Source: Crambe crambe
Taxonomy: Eukaryota; Porifera; Demospongiae; Poecilosclerida; Crambeidae
Assembly (NCBI GenBank): GCA_963924555.1
Contig: OZ004583.1
Span: 6,710,582 to 6,774,581 of the forward strand
DNA: 64,000 nt
Reading direction: 5' to 3'
Each line of letters starts with the position of its first letter. Within the stretch, counting starts at the first letter, position 1. Below the pieces are notes generated by a model. That model was not told the origin of the DNA. It made no database searches and saw nothing but the letters and a program-made list of their open reading frames with translations. The translations under genes were made by a program, and so were the position numbers. Shown here in pieces: positions 59,001-64,000 of this stretch.

Positions 59001-62000
59001 AATTTTTTAGAGATCAGCCAATCTAAAAAAGATTAGAACAATAGCACTATGCATGATCTAAGTGTGAATCATAAATGCATGAGATAATAATTAACATAAT
59101 TATGTCCCTGTCCCACAGTCTTCTCTGATTCGGGTGCTGTCAGGAGGTTTTCTGACACAAGCAGATAATTGCTGCCTCATTTATCTAGCTGCATGCAATC
59201 GATAGCGATTTTCATGAAGGAGCTTACTGCTTCTACTTGTTTGACTTTAGAATTGAATAGCCAAGCCTACCCCCACCTTCTTGAATAGCTTCAAGAAATC
59301 TTGAGGCATCTCACTATTTTGACTGAGTTATGACGTATCTGTGACACTATTTTTTATGTGTGGCGAATGCTGAATTACTCAGCAGAACAAAGTCAGTATG
59401 GGAATTTGACCAGACTCTCTTTTCTGCGTGTGAGAGTCTGGCCCAAGCGAGACTAGTGTGAACCATGAGCCTAGTTTAATTGTATATAAGGTTAGGACAT
59501 CCTTTCAATAATGTGCAAGGCCTCAAATGCCGTGCAACAGACACATGGTAAGAATTCTCAGATTTACAAGAGAGATTTGGAATTGTCACATGCACTCACT
59601 TATCAACATGTAAAGAGGGCTTTAATAATCTTCTAAATACCCCATGCAGGTGTACACACTAGGTGTCCTGATTATAAGGACCTTGGTGTATTAACCGAGC
59701 CATTAATTACCATTGGCTTGTACAATTAATTTGGTGGCATTTTGCATATGTAGCTGCATGGCTGGAACTGCCACTTACATAAAATCTTATTGAACCATAA
59801 ATGAGCTGGAGTTCTAATAACATCATGTACACCCATTGCTTCCTCACTCGCTGACAAATGTTGACATTCACCTAGTTATCCTGAACTGTTTCTCCATCTC
59901 TATGCTCTTGCAGATGGCTTGGAAAGTGGAAAATAGAAAGCTAATTCCTAGTTTCAGCTGGTCTTCAAAATTTAGATGTCTGTTTTAGTTAGTTGGGTTT
60001 TAGTTTTTCGATATATACCTATTTTCCAATATTTAGGTCCACTCAAAGTGTACCATGTTTGAGAAACCGCACAAAAAAAAATGGATGGCTGTGTGTAATG
60101 TTCATGAACAAGAAAGCCTACCCCTCCTATAATTTCAATAACTAGTTCACTCCCCACGAGAGAGCACTTTGAACAATACACATAACCATCCCTACACTGT
60201 GTACTTGCCTATTTTATTTAGAATAAATATTTTTAACCTTTACTTGAGCACTTGGTCAATAATAATAATTAAAGCTTGTTTTTCACATACAGTTTGAGAC
60301 TTTGTAGTGGAACCATTCTTAGCATTCATAACAGTCTGAGCCTGTCGAGATGGAGCAGAAGTAACTGGAGCTGGTTTGGGAAAACTAGTTCGTAGTGAAG
60401 GATGATGTACTTTTATACCTGTGTAGGAAAATATGATATCTCAACCTACTACCCCATAGTATTAATAGCCACTAATAGTTGAGCTAATATGGTAGCTACT
60501 CAATTAAGTCTTCCTTTATATTTTATTATTAACAATGAGCCTGAAGGACAAGTGTAGCTAGTGATCACTTACCTTCTTTGATGCATTTTTTGTAACAAGT
60601 ATCACACACTTTTTGCTCCATCTTTGAATCATATGGAAGGTTTGCTTTATTGGCAGTGCAGGTTGAACAGAAACACTGTTTAAATAGTAATAAGATTGAT
60701 GACAGTCTTGTTTCCTTAAGGTTACAGTGATGTACTTCATTGAATTTCTTAATAATGATGATTGTGCCATGCAAAATAAAATCATGAAGTTAAGATATAG
60801 CTCTTCGATCTGGTCCACAAGGGGTCTGGGGATAGCCACCTTAACTTCAATTTCTGGACATTTTATATTCGAATTGGAGATGGCTAAATCACTTATTTTT
60901 TCAGTTCTAAGAACAGCTACCACTCGACTCTTTTTGCTCCAATTGTAATTTTGTAATTTTTGAGCTACGTAAGTAGACTTGTACGTAGGTGTAGGCTTAT
61001 CCACATACGTAAGTGCTTATAGTTTAAAGTATGTAGCTGCCTGTCTGGAACCACCAGGTACATAACAAAAGGAGTTAAAGCACAAACTGAGTTCAGGAGC
61101 CTATCAGGACTGCTTGCTCGCTGGCAAATGTTGGAAACCAACCATGTACACTGCTGACTTGACATTACCATATAAGGATATTCATGATTCATGCTGACCA
61201 ATCATATTCATTTATAGACTTGATAAAAAAAAATCTAATCTGTCATGTAGTTTTCAGTTCCTACCTGAATCAGTCTAGATCATAGCTGCTAGCTACCACC
61301 CGCGTTCGTGAGTACAACACAAAATTAACAAGGAAACACTATTCTTAATAATAGCTAAGCATGCATCAAGTAACTATTCTATTGATTTGGCCTAACGAAT
61401 GAATTAGTGTAGTGTATACATAGTTCACCTTGCCACATGCACCACAGTAGTAAGGTTGATTCCAGTTGATTTTAGAGAATTCTGATCCACAATGCTGACA
61501 TTTAGATGCTTCTTCCTGCCTAGGTTTGACATGTCCAAATTTTGGCTATAAAAGAAAGTGTGATTAATGTATGTTCTTTTTTTAGAAGAAATTTTTTTCC
61601 GCTCACTTGTGCTTATATGTTTATCACTGCATGGAAAATCATGGTTGTATGGTGAAGTATCCACCAGATTTGTGCATATAGCTAGGGCAGACTGAATTTT
61701 GGCTCATGATGATGATGGTGGCCTTGTCACACACACAACTTCAAGATTATAGCTAGCTACCAAAAAATTCTATAAACCTATCCTGGCATGTGAACAAATA
61801 CAGATGTTGGAATCTGTAACATTAGCAGCTCAAAATCTTGGCTATTGATAACACTGTATAAATCCATTGGCAAAAAACTGTAAGTTTGGTTTAGAAAAAA
61901 GTAAGTGCTAAGTGTGAAGGTATGCCTTATATAAAGCTTTGATGCAGTAATATTTTTTCTACTATGTCAATAGAACAAACATGATAGTTAATTTCATTCA

Positions 62001-64000
62001 GTGGTTTCAATATTGATAATATTATTCTTCCATTTCGCCTCTTTCTCCCCCAAGTTCAACCAGAAAAATATCTACTGAAGGATTAACTCTGCATGCTGGC
62101 AATTGCAAAATAATAATAATTATCATTATCATACATACTTCACATGCAGATTTATGTAACTTCTCCTTTTTACAGATTGCCACAAGAATAGCAGCAATAG
62201 CAATGATAAATAGTAGAAGAGAGATGAAGGAGGGGATAAATGATGCTATGATGAGGTTATCTCTGTTGGACTGCCATTTTGAATCACATGTGTCTGTGAA
62301 TAAAAAGTTTGAACATTCACAGCATGCATAGCATAATTATTTCATTTCAATTTTTGCTATTATCCTTACTTATCTGTGGTCCCACTACAACACCAACTGC
62401 AATCCATAAAGAAACAGATACCAACCACAAGAAAACAGCTACTAGCAAGAGGACAAGTGATGCAATCCACACACGTTTAATGCCTGAATAATAATAATAC
62501 CAAAAAAATGATTAGCTTATAGGTCTGGAAATCGTGACTTACTTGCAGTGTTACATTTTATAAAAAGTGGTATCAACACAATTACAATGATAATGCCTAA
62601 TATCAGAAAAATCACGCCCACAATCAAAAGTCCAATGTTAGTATCAGTCAGATGAACGGCAACTATAAGGAAGAAATCATTAAATAGGAATACAAGTCAA
62701 CTATTATGAACTTTACCTTCTCCAGTCATGAAACTTCTTCTCGACTGGTAGAAAGTGGAGTTCACCCTCACTTCAAAAAGAAAATAGTACTGAGTGAAAG
62801 CCTCCATCAGTGGCAGGGGAGAGGGTGAGTTCAAGACCACATTAAGGTGGTTATCTAAGTTGGAGGAATCCTGGCTGTATTGGACAACACAAGGTCCTTC
62901 AGCCAGGATAGAGGAGCAGAGAAGAGTAGTGATACAGTCTTCAAATGTTAGTCTAGGACTTAAAACTGCTGATTGAAGTGAGCTTTCTGTGATAAAATAA
63001 TGAGCTTGACTCAATATCATTATGCAGCTTAGTGTTGTACCTATAGCAGCTGATTCTGCCACATTAGATCGTCCAAAAGTATTAACAGCATAGACAGAGA
63101 CAAGAGAGCTTTGAGTTGAGGAGGAAAAGTTAGTAAAGGAGGTGGCACAGAGATTATTATTGCAGCTATCAGAGCTAACCACCCTCTCTTCCAATCTCCC
63201 CCCTCTGCTATCATTCAGGAATATTGAGTAATTGAGAGAGTTGCCAAAGGAACAAACATCAGATATGGACAAACGCTGAAGGAATTATGAAAATAGAAGT
63301 GATTGTATGTAGCTACATAGAATGATTGTAATAGCTACTTACCTTTACTTGCCGCCAAGTCAATGTCAACTGACTTAATGAATTTTCATCGTTATATGTA
63401 GGAAATATTATAATCTCAGGAATCAATGGAACTAAAAAAAACAACAACAAAAAACAGTGAAACAGTACAATGAATCAATAATTACCTTGTGGGTGGACTA
63501 TGATAGTACTCCTTGGTCCTTCTTGGTTCCCACAGTTTATGGCACTGATATTGAAAGAGTAACGTGTCCCCAGGACCAGTCCAGAGCAGCTATAATCCTC
63601 ACTGGGACTCACCAGTTGCTCACTGGGACAGGAGGAGGGGGTGGGGCTCAGTACTACACAATAGTTTGTCACGTTATTCCCAGAGGAAAAGGAGTCAAAA
63701 GATACTATTACACCTCCAGGAGAGACAACAAGGGAACACTCCAGAAAAGGATATGTGGGAGGGGCTGTACAACAAGGGAACATGCAATGTAAGGGGGAGA
63801 AGCTATAAAGATAATTATTAATATGCATGCATACATCTTTATCATCACCACACCCTTCACACACACGAAAAGGTTCCCACCAAGTAAATAATGGTTCCTG
63901 ACCTATGCATAAATACAGTAACCCTTATTCCACTTTTTGCATGAAGGGTGTGTCATATGTGAGTGTGGGAACATTAAAATTAAGTTTAGTACCAATGATA
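47035..64000 (-). CDS. Gene A: FN3 ectodomain, three TM segments, four FYVE fingers (5' partial)
   Basis: Proposed join of 22 exons, A1 (cut by the window edge) to A22, about 2600 nt, all GT-AG and phase-consistent. The order of parts is the end of the Ig exon, two FN3-like domains, a juxtamembrane domain, three membrane segments, FYVE1 (NQPYYCGACG, atypical), linker, PDNQDG cassette, FYVE2 (KRHHCRACG with WNPD), FYVE3 (RPRYCKACG, atypical), FYVE4 (RRHHCRACG with WEDD), short C-terminus. FYVE domains bind PI3P on endosomes, and two fingers here keep the WxxD and RHHC residues needed. The protein is inferred to be a receptor whose tail engages endosomal membranes. A tandem paralogue, gene B, lies 2.5 kb downstream. 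Coding across the 7.8-kb intron 52451-60290 is inferred from phase. Confidence 0.75.
47160..47274 (-). CDS. Gene A exon A21, FYVE4 second half
   Basis: 115 nt, phase 0 to 1. VICEDCCGKTKQKVYLEY gives Cys pair 3 and EEKVCDPCYEKYKK gives Cys pair 4, as in canonical FYVE domains. Confidence 0.9.
47334..47462 (-). CDS. Gene A exon A20, FYVE4 first half (canonical)
   Basis: 43 codons, phase 0/0, donor GTATGTTA. KPEWEDDDATKVCRVCSKEF carries the WxxD motif and Cys pair 1; FRRHHCRACGK carries the PI3P-binding basic motif and Cys pair 2. Confidence 0.92.
47651..48510. mobile_element. TA-site MITE, second copy, with nested insertion
   Basis: Starts CCGTACAGTGGG after TA and ends CCTCTGTACGG before TA. 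It matches the reverse of 23284-23693 outside a nested element at 47779-48203. Confidence 0.75.
47779..48203. mobile_element. Nested TIR element with 5-bp TSD
   Basis: CATAGGCGGAGGAAC and GTTCCTCCGCCTATG ends, TAGAC on both sides (47774-47778, 48204-48208). It contains two poly-C/G stretches that are themselves roughly inverted. Inserted into the MITE above after that MITE landed in the gene A intron. Confidence 0.75.
48872..48918 (-). CDS. Gene A exon A19, short linker
   Basis: 47 nt, phase 1 to 0, giving GIKVHSPVSKDSKSDK. Homologous to the start of linker A12 (GIKVHHPS) and to A16 (GIKIVADT). Confidence 0.75.
49030..49132 (-). CDS. Gene A exon A18, FYVE3 second half
   Basis: 103 nt, phase 0 to 1. 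CVCSLCSVNKAYLPYD and KRVCDICYEECKKQ give Cys pairs 3 and 4. Confidence 0.9.
49294..49413 (-). CDS. Gene A exon A17, FYVE3 first half (atypical)
   Basis: 40 codons, phase 0/0. PACEICKKEYS is Cys pair 1 and NRPRYCKACGK is Cys pair 2. The RRHHCR motif is reduced to RPRYCK and WxxD is missing. Confidence 0.9.
50245..50540. repeat. CAAGTGAG hairpin element (degenerate)
   Basis: CAAGTGAGCACAAAAAATTT, then TATAGGGATAGCCC and paired CCTAGGCCTCCTAATT/AATTAAGAGGCCTAGG near the centre. Relative of 25805-26050. Confidence 0.6.
50723..50772 (-). CDS. Gene A exon A16, short linker
   Basis: 50 nt, phase 1 to 0, giving GIKIVADTVTEESGTEE between FYVE2 and FYVE3. Confidence 0.75.
50835..50934 (-). CDS. Gene A exon A15, FYVE2 second half
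   Basis: 100 nt, phase 0 to 1. CVCSSCSQNKAYLPYN and QRVCHLCYDICKK give Cys pairs 3 and 4. Confidence 0.9.
51439..51561 (-). CDS. Gene A exon A14, FYVE2 first half (canonical)
   Basis: 41 codons, phase 0/0. PTWNPDTEVCEVCQ has WxxD and Cys pair 1; FKRHHCRACGK has the PI3P-binding motif and Cys pair 2. Confidence 0.92.
51562..52360. other. Gene A intron, partly shared with gene B intron
   Basis: 52.08-52.28 kb matches 26.33-26.58 kb in gene B (TTAGCTAAGGTGAGATT-like start, GTGGGCTTGATTT). No gene. Confidence 0.5.
52361..52450 (-). CDS. Gene A exon A13, PDNQDG tail cassette
   Basis: 30 codons, phase 0/0, acceptor TTATGCAG and donor GTGAGTT. Product has LIDSSTGTIITPDNQDGETE. Homologous to B15 and B18. 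Confidence 0.8.
52740..53640 (+). repeat. Dispersed repeat R2, second copy, interrupted
   Basis: Matches 15087-15760 from GAGTACCTCAGCGCTTCGCT to the A-rich tail, but contains an internal duplication near 53040-53110 and the Harbinger-like insertion at 53213-53542. Confidence 0.65.
53213..53542. mobile_element. MITE with TAA target duplication (PIF/Harbinger-like)
   Basis: Ends GGCCACACCAAGTCAATTAT and complement, flanked by TAA at 53210-53212 and 53543-53545. The R2 copy at about 15631 shows the uninterrupted site CATCTGTAATGTAAA, confirming the 3-bp duplication. 330 bp, non-coding. Confidence 0.85.
53681..55672. mobile_element. Long-TIR element, 1992 bp, with TIR subrepeats
   Basis: TATGGTGGCTGTTTCGGGCC at the left and complement at the right. 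Inverted regions of about 200 bp each hold several about 50-bp subrepeats (ATTTCCACTTCAATTCCAA). No transposase frame seen in the middle. Sits in the large gene A intron. Confidence 0.75.
55673..57329. other. Gene A intron, nothing recognised
   Basis: AT-rich. A short inverted pair GTAGCTGCACACCTTATTC/GAATAAGGTGTGCAACTAC lies at 55818-55858. Minus-strand frame 55679-55990 is low-complexity and not supported. Confidence 0.4.
57330..57572 (+). mobile_element. Fragment of a DIRS-type retroelement fossil, ending at a CTCTGA hairpin
   Basis: A short broken remnant. SWRPDPGA and TQFQGYTNPPWNLIHR resemble the conserved block downstream of reverse transcriptase in DIRS/Ngaro-type retroelements. It is followed at 57543-57571 by the AGAGAGTGCTACCGCACTCT CTGA terminus seen in the Helitron-like elements. 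Age old; extent uncertain. Confidence 0.4.
57573..58395. other. Gene A intron, uncertain ORF
   Basis: Minus-strand frame 57531-57857 is Cys-rich (CTFHPCWKPKQPNKVICSIE) and could be a remnant of a coding exon, but no splice sites or family were recognised. Confidence 0.25.
58396..59455. mobile_element. TIR element, TAGTCTSG family
   Basis: Ends TAGTCTCGTGTGGGCCAGAC and GTCTGGCCCAAGCGAGACTA, with inner GAGAGTCTGG fold. Flanks GTGTGTACT and GTGTGAACC agree at 7 of 9 positions. About 1060 bp; contains a decayed piece of the CTTCGCTCGCTCGCCAA repeat. Confidence 0.65.
59456..60290. other. Gene A intron with a hairpin-element end
   Basis: Near 60185-60245 ATCCCTACACTGTG leads to AATATTTTTAACCTTTACTTG, a right end of the CAAGTRA type. 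No gene. Confidence 0.4.
60291..60418 (-). CDS. Gene A exon A12, post-FYVE linker
   Basis: 128 nt, phase 1 to 0. Starts GIKVHHPSLRTSFPK and ends TVMNAKNGSTTKSQT. Pro/Ser/Thr-rich. Aligns with B14. Confidence 0.85.
60573..60675 (-). CDS. Gene A exon A11, FYVE1 second half
   Basis: 103 nt, phase 0 to 1, donor GTAAGT. CFCSTCTANKANLPYD and EQKVCDTCYKKCIKE give Cys pairs 3 and 4. Confidence 0.9.
60676..61428. other. Gene A intron between FYVE1 halves
   Basis: A 753-bp intron containing remnants resembling the GCAGCGAGC family (TTGCTCGCTGGCAAATGTTG near 61111). No separate gene. Confidence 0.4.
61429..61545 (-). CDS. Gene A exon A10, FYVE1 first half (atypical)
   Basis: 39 codons, phase 0/0. EASKCQHCGSEFSKINW gives Cys pair 1 and NQPYYCGACGK Cys pair 2. 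The basic RHHC motif is absent. It joins directly to the third membrane exon, so the finger sits close to the membrane. Confidence 0.9.
61546..62138. other. Gene A intron with hairpin-element right end
   Basis: TTTTTTTAGAAGAAATTTTT, CCGCTCACTTG near 61580-61609 is a CAAGTGAG-type end. Nothing else recognised. Confidence 0.4.
62139..62293 (-). CDS. Gene A exon A9, third membrane segment
   Basis: 155 nt, phase 1 to 0. NTCDSKWQSNRDN then FIPSFISLLLFIIAIAAILV then CKKEKLHKSACE. Basic residues after the helix indicate the cytoplasmic side. Confidence 0.88.
62370..62483 (-). CDS. Gene A exon A8, second membrane segment
   Basis: 114 nt, phase 1/1. SIKRVW then IASLVLLLVAVFLWLVSVSL then GVVVGPQI. 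Confidence 0.88.
62543..62662 (-). CDS. Gene A exon A7, first membrane segment
   Basis: 120 nt, phase 1/1. HLTDTNIGLLIVGVIFLILG continuing hydrophobic to FIKCNTAS. Confidence 0.88.
62717..62986 (-). CDS. Gene A exon A6, juxtamembrane ectodomain
   Basis: 270 nt, phase 1/1. LTFEDCITTLLCSSILAEG and VVQYSQDSSNLDNHLN, then FEVRVNSTFYQSRR. The 54-nt intron to A5 has no stop and is in frame. Confidence 0.87.
63041..63275 (-). CDS. Gene A exon A5, FN3-like domain 2, second part
   Basis: 235 nt, phase 0 to 1. RLSISDVCSFGNSLNYSIFL and SSLVSVYAVNTFGRSN show the FN3 pattern. Confidence 0.88.
63343..63431 (-). CDS. Gene A exon A4, FN3-like domain 2, first part
   Basis: 89 nt, phase 1 to 0. PLIPEIIIFPTYNDENSLSQ then LTLTWRQVK. 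Confidence 0.87.
63486..63764 (-). CDS. Gene A exon A3, FN3-like domain 1
   Basis: 279 nt, phase 1/1. APPTYPFLECSLVVSPGGVI and LGTRYSFNISAINCGNQEGP. One codon longer than B4. Confidence 0.9.
63849..63897 (-). CDS. Gene A exon A2, short linker exon (proposed)
   Basis: 49 nt giving EPLFTWWEPFRVCEGC. Needed to match phases and conserved with gene B (43733-43781). Donor GTGATG is weak. Confidence 0.5.
63993..64000 (-). CDS. Gene A exon A1, 3' end of Ig-like exon (cut by window)
   Basis: Only the last 8 coding bases (TATCATTG) before donor GTACTAAA are in the window. They are identical to the end of gene B exon B2, so the Ig-like domain of gene A lies just outside. Confidence 0.6.

Overview
The window looks like nuclear DNA of a marine invertebrate, most likely a demosponge (Amphimedon-like; inferred from gene style, GCTA-rich AT-rich DNA, short GT-AG introns and dense hairpin MITEs; no marker gene proves it). 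All host coding sequence I can support lies on the minus strand, in many small exons that had to be joined by splice sites and reading phase. No rRNA, tRNA, CRISPR array or prokaryotic feature was seen.

Two tandem head-to-tail paralogous genes dominate. Gene A enters at 64000 (its 5' end is outside) and ends at 47035, followed by an AATAAA signal. Gene B runs from an ATG with signal peptide at 44539 to a proposed stop at 3761; its 21 proposed exons sum to 2640 nt, exactly 880 codons with the stop. Both encode the same unusual receptor-like protein: an Ig-like domain, two fibronectin-III-like domains, a juxtamembrane domain, three hydrophobic membrane segments, then a cytoplasmic tail with FYVE-type zinc fingers. 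Each FYVE finger is split over two exons at the conserved CGK position. Gene A has four fingers (two with the PI3P-binding RHHC motif, two without it, alternating); gene B has one, without the motif. The tails are built from phase-0 cassettes, several of them duplicated.

The rest is mostly mobile DNA in introns and between the genes. 1-3140 is a broken Ty3/gypsy fossil with a DNA transposon inserted in it. 4.98-14.7 kb is an array of 1.49-kb and 231-bp head-to-tail units and large palindromes. 15-23 kb holds hairpin elements and repeat families. 26.6-28.3, 32.8-33.9, 34.0-35.5, 44.8-45.7, 47.65-48.5, 53.2-55.7 and 58.4-59.5 kb hold TIR elements. 38-42 kb holds a threefold repeat with a Helitron-type protein fragment.

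Two filled/empty site pairs inside the window show that one non-autonomous family (starts CAAGTRA with a ~280-bp hairpin, ends in a short hairpin plus CTCTGA) inserts between A and T without target duplication, as Helitrons do. A second family (TIR TAGTCTSG) makes 9-bp target duplications and carries related cysteine-motif ORF fragments.
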